Source: Lentimicrobium sp. L6
GTDB lineage: Bacteria; Bacteroidota; Bacteroidia; Bacteroidales; UBA12170
Assembly (NCBI RefSeq): GCF_013166655.1
Contig: NZ_JABKCA010000003.1
Location: forward strand, 1 to 64,000
Reading direction: 5' to 3'
Length of the DNA stretch: 64,000 nt
The notes below the pieces were generated by a model. It was given only the letters and a program-made list of their open reading frames with translations. It made no database searches and had not been told where the DNA came from. Shown piece by piece: positions 1 through 7,918 of this stretch. Position numbers and translations under genes: made by a program. Within the stretch, counting starts at the first letter, position 1; each line of letters opens with the position of its first letter.

Positions 1-669
1 ATACTCACCTTACTCGTTGGCAAGCTCACTATGCTCATATCAGTTGCTTTGATAGCGGTGCTTTTATTTTTATTGATGAAAAAAGTACGTAAAAATATCC
101 TCAGCCTTTTAGCTATTTTGGTTTTGGTGGGTGGATTTATCTTCTCTATAGATTATGCCTTCGAAAACATCCTCCAAGAGCACCAAAAGACAAGGATCGA
201 AGTTCTATTGGGAATGAAAACGGATTATCGGGGAGCTGGGTATAATGTTCATCAATCATTGATCGCTATAGGTTCTGGAGGACCAACTGGAAAAGGATTT
301 CTTCAAGGAACCCAAACCAAATATAATTTTGTTCCTGAGCAAAGCACCGATTTTATCTTTTGTACAGTTGGCGAAGAGTGGGGGTTTTTGGGGACCGCAA
401 CGGTAGTGATTCTGTTTTTATTTTTGCTTATTCGGATTATCATTGTCGCAGAACGACAACGTTCCTCCTTTAGCCGGATTTATGGATATGGGGTAGCATC
501 AATACTATTCTTTCACTTCTCCATTAATATCGCCATGACCATTGGCTTGGCGCCAGTGATTGGTATTCCTCTTCCTTTCTTTAGCTATGGGGGATCTTCC
601 CTTTGGTCTTTTACTGTGCTACTATTTATTTTTATTAAAATGGATTCTTATAGATTGGAGTTATTGTAA
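1..669 (+). CDS. rodA: Rod shape-determining protein RodA (SEDS glycosyltransferase), 3' part
   Basis: This is the C-terminal part of a SEDS-family peptidoglycan glycosyltransferase that polymerises lipid II during cell elongation in the inner membrane. The reading frame is open from base 1, so the gene starts left of the window; the ATG at 31 is internal. The family signatures are clear: a YNVHQSLIAIGSGG stretch, then GKGFLQGTQT, then the FVPEQSTDFIF loop, and finally the PLPFFSYGGSS loop near the end. At least four transmembrane helices are visible. The GTQT and EQSTDF loops fit RodA better than FtsW or SpoVE. RodA normally partners a class B PBP (PBP2/MrdA), which would lie upstream, outside the window. 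The gene faces the peptidase gene convergently. Confidence 0.93.
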   Translation: MLTLLVGKLTMLISVALIAVLLFLLMKKVRKNILSLLAILVLVGGFIFSIDYAFENILQEHQKTRIEVLLGMKTDYRGAGYNVHQSLIAIGSGGPTGKGFLQGTQTKYNFVPEQSTDFIFCTVGEEWGFLGTATVVILFLFLLIRIIIVAERQRSSFSRIYGYGVASILFFHFSINIAMTIGLAPVIGIPLPFFSYGGSSLWSFTVLLFIFIKMDSYRLELL

Positions 670-743
670 AAGATAGTGCTTAAAATACTTAGAGTTTAAA
701 GTAAATAAAGTTTAAAGTGTTTTAAGTGAGTAGTTTCCCGACT

Positions 744-763
744 AATAAGAGCGCCTTTAGGGC
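744..763 (+). repeat. Possible solitary REP-like unit
   Basis: The stretch AATAAGAGC followed by GCCTTTAGGGC resembles the AATAAGAGCCCTGTAAGGGC unit at 17081-17099 beside the Y1 transposase. It shares the AATAAGAGC lead-in and a short GCC/GGC palindrome. This is a single degenerate copy lying between rodA and the convergent peptidase gene, so confidence is low. Confidence 0.3.
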
Positions 764-885
764 ATGGAAATAAGGAGTGGCATTTCCCAATTTCTTTGCT
801 GGCCTTTGTGAGAAATTCTTAGTGTCATTCATTTGCGTGGAATACTATCAATTATGTAACATTTACTACTTGAATTTATTTGATC

Positions 886-919
886 AAAAAATGCCCAAGG
901 AAATATATTCCTCAGGCAT
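886..919 (-). terminator. Rho-independent terminator of the S9 peptidase gene
   Basis: Read on the minus strand this is a 12-bp stem (arms 908-919 and 891-902, two G-U pairs, 5-nt loop) followed by six T residues (positions 891-886). It lies about 25 bases after the stop codon of the peptidase gene. Confidence 0.8.
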
Positions 920-942
920 TATGGAGATATTTAAAAGAAGTA

Positions 943-3102
943 TTATTTCTTCAAATGTCCATCAATATAAAGATACATTTTCTCTAAAAGGTGAGCTCTA
1001 TCAATACCTCTTACATTATGTTCTGATCTAGGATATACAAAATAGTCGACTTGCTTTTTCTCTTTAATGGCTTTCTGAACAAATGCTAAACTATGCTGCC
1101 AAACCACTGTTGGGTCAATGGCTCCATGAATAATTAGTAAATGGTCTTCCAGTTGATTTGCTTTCTCTAACAGATTAGCGTTTTTATAACCTTCAGGGTT
1201 TTGTTCTGGAGTATCCATATATCTTTCGCCATACATAATTTCGTAATACTGCCAATCGATTACCGGTCCGCCAGCCACTCCAGCTTTAAATAGGCCAGGG
1301 TTTGAGAGCATCAAATTAGTGGTCATAAACCCACCATAACTCCAACCTTGAATTCCCATTCTGTCACCATCAACAAAGTCTTGCTCCAATAAAAAATCAA
1401 CACCCGCAAGTTGATCCTCCATCTCATATTTTCCTAGTTTCCTGTGGATGGCAGTTTCAAAAGCAAAGCCACGATTTGGTGTTCCCCTATTGTCTAAAGT
1501 GAAAACCACATAGCCTTTTTGTGCCATTAGTTGCATAAATATATTGGATCCACCCATCCAGCTATCTGTAACTAGTTGAGCGTGTGGACCACCATATACA
1601 TAATAGAAAACAGGATATTCTACAGCGGTGTCAAAATTTGCAGGTTTAATCATTCTATAATGAAGCTCAATGCCCTCCTCATTTTCAATAATACCTAAAG
1701 TGGTTTCACCTAAGCTATAATCTTTCAGAGGATTCTCATCTCTTAATAACTCGTAAACTTCTTTGCCTTTGGTATTTCTTAAGGTATATACTTTGGCTAC
1801 ATCAGTTGATGAGTAGCTGTCAATAAAGAATTGCATGTTTGGACTAAAAACAGCATTGTGAGTACCGTGCTCTTTGGTAAGTTTTTTAACTTTCTTCGAT
1901 TTAATGTTTACGCTATAAATATGCTTTTGAATTGGGCTTTCTTTAGTACTAGAGAAGAATACATTCTTTCCCGATTCATCGAAACCCAAAAATTCATTCA
2001 CCATCCATTCGCCTTGGGTTAAAGCTACTTCTTCCAGTGGTTGTCCGTTGGTTTTATAGATATACATATGCATCCAGCCGTTACGCTCCGAGAACCAAAT
2101 AAACTCGTCCTTCTTGTCTTTCAAAAAATACATAGGGAATTCTGGTTCTACCCAAGTGGTAGCTTCCTCCTCCAAAATAGTATGAACAAAACTACCATCC
2201 TCGGCATTATACTTATTCAACCAAATATGATTCTGGTCTCTATTCAAAACGGTGATATAGATATATTTTTCTTCAGGCCCCCAAGTGATACTAGTCAAAT
2301 AATGGTCAACAGAATCGCCAGTTTGTACAAATAGTGTTTCTTGAGTATTTAAATTGAAGATGCCCAGCTTTACAACTTCATTTTTCATTCCAGCCATAGG
2401 GTACTTGATATTATTAACTTCGGCTTCACGAGCGGTAATATCAACCAAAGGATAATCTTTCACCATAGTTTGGTCGTTTCTATAAAATGCCAATGCATTT
2501 CCTTTTGGTGACCAGAATATACCATTAGTTATTCCGAATTCGCTTCTGTGAACACTTTGACCATTAACTATACCATTAACACTATCATTGGTAACGGTAA
2601 TTTTTTCACTTTGTTTAGCAATGAAAAGGTTGTTTCCTAAAGTATAGGCCAAATCATTATTTACAGAAAATTGTGAGTTTTCAGCACCTTCTTCCCATGT
2701 ATTAAGCTTTTCTAAAACTTTAGTTTTGGTATTAAATTTCAATAACATGTTTTCGTGATTGAAAGTTATCTCATTTTTCTCAGTCCATGAAAACCCTGGA
2801 ATTCTACTTAGCTTTAATGAATCTTCTCCAAGCGCTAAGTCTGCAAAATCGGCAAGACTTAATATGGTATCAGCTTTTGCTTGATCACTAATGGAGCGGA
2901 GAACTATTTTCCCATTTTCTTTATAGCTAAAATTCTGGCTATTGCTTTGCCAAGATAAGCTAGAAAGCCTTTTGGGTAAAATGTTTCTGTTCTGATATAT
3001 GGCGTCTTCAAAGGTGAGTACCTTGTCTTGAGCCCATAAAGAGGAGGCCATCAATATTAATATACCTAAAAGTATAAAACTTAATCTTTTCATTTTATTC
3101 AT
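943..3102 (-). CDS. S9 family peptidase, dipeptidyl-peptidase IV-like
   Basis: This is a secreted serine exopeptidase of the prolyl oligopeptidase clan, 719 aa. It has an N-terminal signal peptide (MNKMKRLSFILLG... ending at SLWAQ), a DPP IV-type beta-propeller through about residue 470, and a C-terminal alpha/beta-hydrolase domain. The catalytic triad is intact: Ser588 in GWSYGG, Asp663 in GAIDPTV and His695 in RSEHNV. DPP IV enzymes cut X-Pro or X-Ala dipeptides from peptide N-termini in the periplasm. The ATG at 3102 was chosen; 3093 (MKRL) is equally plausible, and the in-frame TTG at 3120 is less likely. The gene is monocistronic with its own terminator. Substrate preference cannot be read from the sequence. 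Confidence 0.92.
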   Translation of the reverse strand: MNKMKRLSFILLGILILMASSLWAQDKVLTFEDAIYQNRNILPKRLSSLSWQSNSQNFSYKENGKIVLRSISDQAKADTILSLADFADLALGEDSLKLSRIPGFSWTEKNEITFNHENMLLKFNTKTKVLEKLNTWEEGAENSQFSVNNDLAYTLGNNLFIAKQSEKITVTNDSVNGIVNGQSVHRSEFGITNGIFWSPKGNALAFYRNDQTMVKDYPLVDITAREAEVNNIKYPMAGMKNEVVKLGIFNLNTQETLFVQTGDSVDHYLTSITWGPEEKYIYITVLNRDQNHIWLNKYNAEDGSFVHTILEEEATTWVEPEFPMYFLKDKKDEFIWFSERNGWMHMYIYKTNGQPLEEVALTQGEWMVNEFLGFDESGKNVFFSSTKESPIQKHIYSVNIKSKKVKKLTKEHGTHNAVFSPNMQFFIDSYSSTDVAKVYTLRNTKGKEVYELLRDENPLKDYSLGETTLGIIENEEGIELHYRMIKPANFDTAVEYPVFYYVYGGPHAQLVTDSWMGGSNIFMQLMAQKGYVVFTLDNRGTPNRGFAFETAIHRKLGKYEMEDQLAGVDFLLEQDFVDGDRMGIQGWSYGGFMTTNLMLSNPGLFKAGVAGGPVIDWQYYEIMYGERYMDTPEQNPEGYKNANLLEKANQLEDHLLIIHGAIDPTVVWQHSLAFVQKAIKEKKQVDYFVYPRSEHNVRGIDRAHLLEKMYLYIDGHLKK

Positions 3103-3298
3103 TTTATTATTGAGATGCAATTTTACAAAACCTTTTCTTAAGTTTTTATCGAAATATTCGATTTCATCTATTATTTGGAAATGGTGTAAAATGGGTATGT
3201 TAACTATACTTACTCATTTTTATTTTTGTAATGAGTTAAAGAAACTTAAACAATTCTATTTTTTATGGAAAGCCATTCGGATATTTAAATTATTTGAA

Positions 3299-3306
3299 TA
3301 AATTTG
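3299..3306 (+). promoter_or_regulatory. Candidate -7 box (TAAATTTG) for the OmpH-like gene
   Basis: This matches the Bacteroidota -7 consensus TAnnTTTG 54 bases upstream of the ATG at 3361. No clear TTG sits at the -33 position, so confidence is modest. Confidence 0.35.
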
Positions 3307-3360
3307 CGCCTCGCAATATGGTATTCCATTTGCTATAAATTTGAAACTAATTATATTACA

Positions 3361-3867
3361 ATGAAAAACATATTTAAATTATTTGTCGTTTTATTAATTG
3401 CTGGGTCATCTTTAACAGCTCATGCTCAGACAGCTAAGATTGGTCATGTCAATTTCCAAGAATTATTAGGAATCATGCCTGGTCAAGAAGCAATAAATCA
3501 AGAATTGGAAACTTTTGTAGCTGGTTTAGAAACTCAATTACAAGCTATGCAAAGTGAATTAGAAGCTAAGTATGCAGATTATCAAAATAATCAAGCTACA
3601 ATGTCAGAAATCATCAGACAAACTAAAGAAAAAGAAATTATGGATTTGCAACAGAGAATGGAAGCATTCAATCAGCAAGCTCAGTACGAAATTCAAAATA
3701 AGCAAGTGGAATTATCAGAGCCTTTAATCAAAAAAGCTCAAGATGCCATTACAGCTGTTGCTTCGGAAAATGGATTCACTTACATCATTAATGCAAACGA
3801 CCAAGTTTTACTTTACAAGAATGGTACGGATATTTTACCAATGGTGAAAGCTAAGCTAGGTTTATAG
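3361..3867 (+). CDS. OmpH/Skp family periplasmic chaperone
   Basis: A 168-aa protein of the Skp/OmpH family, which holds unfolded outer-membrane proteins in the periplasm. It has a signal peptide (MKNIFKLFVVLLIAG..., cleavage near AHAQ), then the family's AKIGHVNFQELLGIMPG start. A long coiled coil rich in Gln, Glu and Lys spans about residues 40-125, and the C-terminal beta segment contains FTYIINAND. Length is normal for the family. The ATG at 3361 was chosen because the signal peptide begins there; the frame extends upstream but that part has no signal-like character. Bacteroidota often carry two OmpH copies next to bamA; here the gene stands alone with its own terminator. Confidence 0.88.
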   Translation: MKNIFKLFVVLLIAGSSLTAHAQTAKIGHVNFQELLGIMPGQEAINQELETFVAGLETQLQAMQSELEAKYADYQNNQATMSEIIRQTKEKEIMDLQQRMEAFNQQAQYEIQNKQVELSEPLIKKAQDAITAVASENGFTYIINANDQVLLYKNGTDILPMVKAKLGL

Positions 3868-3889
3868 TTTAATGTTTAAAAATATTTAA

Positions 3890-3921
3890 AGCCATATCAA
3901 GCCAATTGATATGGCTTTTTT
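3890..3921 (+). terminator. Rho-independent terminator after the OmpH-like gene
   Basis: A perfect 11-bp stem (3890-3900 with 3906-3916) with a 5-nt loop, followed by a run of T residues, 22 bases after the stop codon. Confidence 0.85.
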
Positions 3922-3922
3922 G

Positions 3923-3930
3923 TATCTTTG
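3923..3930 (+). promoter_or_regulatory. Candidate -7 box (TATCTTTG) for the aminotransferase/amidase operon
   Basis: A TAnnTTTG match immediately after the upstream terminator and 21 bases before the ATG at 3952. A TTG at 3906-3908 is closer than the usual 19-20 base spacing, so the -33 element is uncertain. Confidence 0.5.
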
Positions 3931-3951
3931 TTTTCTAGAAATAATCTTTTT

Positions 3952-5109
3952 ATGGAAGCTTTTAAAGGTTCAATTATATCAAAATCTCCAGGGGTAAAAA
4001 CCTCTATTTTCGCAGTGATGTCGCAAATGGCTAATGAACACAACGCCATTAATTTAGCTCAGGGTTTTCCTGACTTTGATGTGGATGCTGAGCTCATTAA
4101 TCTCATTGCAAAGAATATGAGGAAAGGGCATAATCAATATGCTCCTATGCCTGGTTTACCAGAACTTCGACAGCAGATTGTTGCCAAAATCAAAAATACT
4201 TTTGGTGCTGAATATAATGCTGATACAGAAGTTACCGTAACATCAGGTGCTACTCAAGCATTATTTACCGCTATTTCTGCATTTGTTAGAGACGAAGACG
4301 AGGTCATTGTTTTTGAGCCAGCTTATGATTCCTATTCCCCTACCATAAAACTCAATAGAGGAATTGTTAAATATGCCAAGCTTCGCCTTCCCGATTATCA
4401 TATCGATTGGACAGAAGTGAGTCGTATGATTTCTCACCGTACGAGAATGATTATTCTGAATACTCCTCATAACCCTACTGGAGCTGTGCTTTCAAAGAAG
4501 GATTTGGATGCTTTGCATAAGCTTACTAAAAATACGGATATCATTATTTTAAGTGATGAAGTATATGAGCACATTATCTTTGACAAGAAGAAGCACCACA
4601 GCCTTTCTGCTTATCCAGGATTAGCCGAAAGAAGCATTGTGGTGGCTAGTTTTGGGAAAACATTTCATGCTACAGGTTGGAAAATGGGTTATGCAGTGGC
4701 CCCAGAAAATTTGATGAATGAGTTTAGAAAAACGCATCAGTTTATTGTGTTTACTGTGAATACTCCAATACAACATGCTATAGCAGAGCATTTAAAAGAT
4801 GAAGGTAATTATTTAGGATTAGGTTCTTTTTATCAAAAGAAAAGAGATTATTTCTTGAAACTGATTAAGAATTCAAGGTTTAAGCCTGTTCCCTCATTTG
4901 GGACTTATTTTCAGGTATTAGATTATTCAGAAATTAGTGACTTACCAGAGATGGAATTTGCAGAATGGTTGATAAAAGAGCATGGTGTTGCTAGTGTTCC
5001 AGTGTCGGCGTTCTATCATAAAAACGATGACCATAAAATGCTTCGATTCTGCTTTGCCAAGAAAGAAGAAACCTTAGAGAAAGCAGCCGAAATACTATGC
5101 AAGATTTAA
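3952..5109 (+). CDS. PLP-dependent aminotransferase (methionine/glutamine aminotransferase, YbdL/KAT type)
   Basis: A 385-aa class I/II aminotransferase. It shows INLAQGFPDFDVD near the N-terminus, NPTG at about 174-177, SDEVYEH at about 201-207 and the PLP-binding lysine in SFGKTFHATGWKMGY (Lys236). This pattern is that of the methionine aminotransferase YbdL and the kynurenine/glutamine transaminase K group, which transaminate Met, Gln or aromatic amino acids with a 2-oxo acid. The next gene overlaps its stop by 13 bases and encodes an omega-amidase-like enzyme. Together they would convert the 2-oxoglutaramate or 2-oxosuccinamate made by Gln/Asn transamination, drawing Met salvage forward. 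The ATG at 3952 was preferred over the upstream in-frame start at 3928. Exact substrate is inferred. Confidence 0.87.
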   Translation: MEAFKGSIISKSPGVKTSIFAVMSQMANEHNAINLAQGFPDFDVDAELINLIAKNMRKGHNQYAPMPGLPELRQQIVAKIKNTFGAEYNADTEVTVTSGATQALFTAISAFVRDEDEVIVFEPAYDSYSPTIKLNRGIVKYAKLRLPDYHIDWTEVSRMISHRTRMIILNTPHNPTGAVLSKKDLDALHKLTKNTDIIILSDEVYEHIIFDKKKHHSLSAYPGLAERSIVVASFGKTFHATGWKMGYAVAPENLMNEFRKTHQFIVFTVNTPIQHAIAEHLKDEGNYLGLGSFYQKKRDYFLKLIKNSRFKPVPSFGTYFQVLDYSEISDLPEMEFAEWLIKEHGVASVPVSAFYHKNDDHKMLRFCFAKKEETLEKAAEILCKI

Positions 5110-5903
5110 CAGTAACTTTCATTCAGTCCAATTTAGTTTGGAATGATTTTCGTGCCAACCTATTAACTTTCAGTGAAAAATTAAATGCTGTGTCAGAAAA
5201 AACAGACTTGGTTGTATTACCAGAAATGTTTAATACTGCATTTGTAGTTGAGCCAGAAACTGTAGATAAAGAAGCGGCTCATATTTCTTTAGATTGGATG
5301 ATAAGGAATGCTCAAAAGTATGATACCGCCATTTGTGGAAGTATGATAGTTAATGAGGAGGGCAATTATTACAATCGTTTCTATTGGGTGGAACCAAATG
5401 GAAATATTCAAAAGTACGACAAAAGGCATTTGTTTACATTAGGCAACGAGCATTTGAAAATAACTGCTGGTCAAGAAAACATAATAATCGAGTACAAGGG
5501 TTGGAAAATAAAACCTTTAGTATGTTATGATCTTCGTTTTCCTGTATGGGCTAAAAACACTTATGCGAACGGTCAATATGAATACGACCTTCTTATTTAT
5601 GTAGCCAATTGGCCAGCAGCAAGAAATTATGCATGGAAATCATTATTGGTAGCTAGGGCTATCGAAAATCAGGCTTATGTAGTTGGAGTCAACAGAATAG
5701 GACCCGATGCTAATGGAACTAAGCATACCGGATTCTCTAGCATTATTGAGCCGAAAGGTGAATTGATTTCTGAGGAGGTTGAAAATATAGAATCCTCTCA
5801 AACTATATCTTTATCAGCTGTCGATATGAATACCTATAGAGAGAAGTTTACAATTGGAATAGACTGGGATGAGTTTTCTGTAAAAAAAAATAAGCCCGAT
5901 TAA
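5097..5903 (+). CDS. Carbon-nitrogen hydrolase, omega-amidase-like (YafV/Nit2 type)
   Basis: A 268-aa cytoplasmic nitrilase-superfamily amidohydrolase. The Glu-Lys-Cys triad is intact: Glu43 in LPEMFNT, Lys109 in YDKRHLF and Cys143 in VCYDLRFP. The YDKRHLF and CYDLRFPVW forms match omega-amidases (E. coli YafV, eukaryotic Nit2), which hydrolyse 2-oxoglutaramate or 2-oxosuccinamate to the 2-oxo acid plus ammonia. Its start overlaps the aminotransferase by 13 bases, implying translational coupling and a shared pathway. Confidence 0.88.
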   Translation: MQDLTVTFIQSNLVWNDFRANLLTFSEKLNAVSEKTDLVVLPEMFNTAFVVEPETVDKEAAHISLDWMIRNAQKYDTAICGSMIVNEEGNYYNRFYWVEPNGNIQKYDKRHLFTLGNEHLKITAGQENIIIEYKGWKIKPLVCYDLRFPVWAKNTYANGQYEYDLLIYVANWPAARNYAWKSLLVARAIENQAYVVGVNRIGPDANGTKHTGFSSIIEPKGELISEEVENIESSQTISLSAVDMNTYREKFTIGIDWDEFSVKKNKPD

Positions 5904-5918
5904 AAGGATTAACCGAGC
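5882..5918 (-). terminator. Possible terminator between convergent genes
   Basis: An imperfect 10-bp stem (5894-5903 with 5909-5918, two mismatches). On the minus strand it is followed by a T-rich run (complement of 5882-5890). It overlaps the amidase stop codon and lies about 80 bases after the end of the minus-strand propeller gene. Confidence 0.35.
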
Positions 5919-5999
5919 CTATTGTTTTCTATTAAAATCTTTTGGAATTGGCTCCTAAGAATTATTCTTAAGAACAGCTAGATTTTATTGTAAGATGTT

Positions 6000-7559
6000 T
6001 TATAGCTTTTGAAATTTAATATGTTGGTTCTTACCTTCAGAAATGGTCTCAAGAATATATGAGCCAACTGGTAGATTTGAAATGTCAAGAGTGTTAGTGT
6101 AGGTTATATTGTTCATAATATAAACGCTCTGCCCAGTGGCATTCAGAATTCTAATACGCTCTGGTAAACTTTTAAAGTTAACATTCAAAATATCATTGGC
6201 TGGGTTTGGATAAGCAATAAAGTCTAATCCTTTTATGTTTTTATTACCAGTAATATCGCTAACATCCATTATAGCTTTTATATACATTTTCCCTCCATTT
6301 GATTCCACATCAAAAGTTGTTTCATAAGTACCTGGAGTATTATAGTTTGAAGCGTCAAAGGTAAATTCATGTTGATTTGAACCATATCCCGTAGTGGTTC
6401 CTCCGTTATCGTTTGTGCTCAACCAAGATGCAGTATTACTAGTATTAACAATATAAGAAAGGTTTCCGCCTCCTTTGTTGTTGATGTTAAACGGAATAGT
6501 TTGAGTATCACCCATCTGTATGTCTACCCAAAATACGCTGGTGTCTGCGCTTATCATGGCAGAGTTTGTATAATCTAACTTCATAACTCCATGATTGTAG
6601 GTCCCCATCCAGGCTTCATTTTCACGAAAAAAGAAAGCTTGAATATAATTATTAATAAGGCCAGTAGTCTCATCAAAGTGAACAAATAAATTTTTATCAT
6701 CTTCATAAATGCCCACACCTTTATAATTATAGAATCCTTGTTCACCGGCAAACCAAATAGACTGATAATCTGCTTGGAAGTTATACATCATAAAACGAAT
6801 CCAGTCAAAAGGGATTAAAGAGTTACTAGTTTTAAACTCTGCTAATTGATTAATTTCATTATCATAATAATATAGTCCTTGAACAGGGGAGTAACCACCT
6901 GACCAAAGGTTATCTTTTTCATCATAGTCAAAATCAAAAGTAGTGATAGCCTCATGTGTAGTAAAAGATATTCCATCAAATTCAAGAAAACCCACATCAT
7001 CCGAAGCAAGTATCTTTTTCCCTTCACTATTTATGTCAATTTTCCAACAATCGTTATTTAACTCAGGATAATTGATGTAATCAAACACGGTAAAAGTCAT
7101 TGTTGAAGGAACTAAAGAGTATAACCAAGATTCTACTGTGTTTCCACCCAGAATCCAAAGTACACCTTCTTCATCCATTACCATATCCATAAACATAAAT
7201 CCAGCACTTAATTCAGGAGTTCCTTCTCCAAAGTAGGCCCAGTTTGTACCATCAAACTTCCATAGTCCTGCCTCACCGCAGGCCCAAATGTTTCCATCAA
7301 GATCCTCAATAATCTTATGAATCCAAATCCAGTCCCAAGGGGCATTCATCACACTCCAGGGGTAATTAGTCCAGGTGGTTCCGTCGAATCTTGAGATTCC
7401 TTTTCCTTCACCAATCCATATATCTCCATTGATTTCGGTAATACTTGAAACTCTATCTACAGAAATACCTGCATTATCTGTATTATAAGTTGTTACAGTT
7501 TGTGAAAATATTCCTATAGTAATAATTGCAAAAAGGATAATTAGTAATTGTTTTCTCAT
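6000..7559 (-). CDS. Secreted two-component-regulator-propeller repeat protein with T9SS type A sorting domain
   Basis: A 519-aa exported protein of unknown specific function. It has a signal peptide (MRKQLLIILFAIITIGIFSQ). Several Reg_prop-like beta-propeller repeats follow, of the form DIWIGEGKGISRFDGTTW and NIWACGEAGLWKFDGTNW, over about residues 25-320. A BACON-like or Ig-like segment comes next, with TQTIPFNINNKGGG. The protein ends in a T9SS type A sorting domain (FIAYPNPANDILNV...LPVGSYILE...IKFQKL). Such propellers are best known as the sensor half of hybrid two-component systems, but here they are on a secreted or surface-attached protein with no histidine kinase part. The ATG at 7559 was chosen over 7568 because the signal peptide begins there. 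Phased repeats lie upstream (7646-7697). Confidence 0.85.
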   Translation of the reverse strand: MRKQLLIILFAIITIGIFSQTVTTYNTDNAGISVDRVSSITEINGDIWIGEGKGISRFDGTTWTNYPWSVMNAPWDWIWIHKIIEDLDGNIWACGEAGLWKFDGTNWAYFGEGTPELSAGFMFMDMVMDEEGVLWILGGNTVESWLYSLVPSTMTFTVFDYINYPELNNDCWKIDINSEGKKILASDDVGFLEFDGISFTTHEAITTFDFDYDEKDNLWSGGYSPVQGLYYYDNEINQLAEFKTSNSLIPFDWIRFMMYNFQADYQSIWFAGEQGFYNYKGVGIYEDDKNLFVHFDETTGLINNYIQAFFFRENEAWMGTYNHGVMKLDYTNSAMISADTSVFWVDIQMGDTQTIPFNINNKGGGNLSYIVNTSNTASWLSTNDNGGTTTGYGSNQHEFTFDASNYNTPGTYETTFDVESNGGKMYIKAIMDVSDITGNKNIKGLDFIAYPNPANDILNVNFKSLPERIRILNATGQSVYIMNNITYTNTLDISNLPVGSYILETISEGKNQHIKFQKL

Positions 7560-7645
7560 AATAAACATGTTAATTAATCATTTGTTTGTGTCATTATTTT
7601 ATCAGTGCAAACATTAGAAATTTCTTATTGAAAAGTGATTCCCAC

Positions 7646-7697
7646 CACCTATACTAATACTATACTTGGCGTTTTGTCACCTATACAAAAACCATAC
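7646..7697. promoter_or_regulatory. Tandem CTATAC hexamers with 11-bp phasing
   Basis: CTATAC occurs at 7649-7654 and 7660-7665. CTATAC and CCATAC occur at 7681-7686 and 7692-7697. Each pair has an 11-bp period, and the two pairs are 32 bp apart. The 20-base units 7646-7665 and 7678-7697 match at 17 of 20 positions. They sit in the 357-bp gap 7560-7916, about 87-138 bases before the start of the minus-strand propeller gene. Direct hexamer repeats one helical turn apart are the usual form of OmpR/PhoB-type response-regulator sites; that assignment is inference. Apart from these repeats and the trkH terminator I see nothing else in the gap. Confidence 0.45.
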
Positions 7698-7888
7698 AGT
7701 AAGATGTAATATATTGATATGCATAAGGATGAGATTTGTGAAAAACTTTACTAGGAAACGAGTATTTGTGGATTCTATTAGACTTAGTTTATTGCAAAAC
7801 GGAAGGTATTCTGTAGAGAGTTCTATGATGGGATGGTTATAGATACTTCTATTCATGGAGAAAGATTGATTATATTCCTACTATTATT

Positions 7889-7918
7889 AAAAAAGATCTT
7901 CTTATTATTTGGAAGATC
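7889..7918 (-). terminator. Terminator overlapping the trkH stop codon
   Basis: On the minus strand GATCTTC (7918-7912) pairs with GAAGATC (7901-7895) across a 10-nt loop and is followed by six T residues (7894-7889). The first arm includes two bases of the trkH stop codon. Confidence 0.75.

Noticed and set aside
777-1031. Plus-strand open frame of 84 codons after rodA
   Set aside because: It overlaps the 3' end and terminator of the minus-strand peptidase gene and has no recognisable domain; composition fits antisense shadow.
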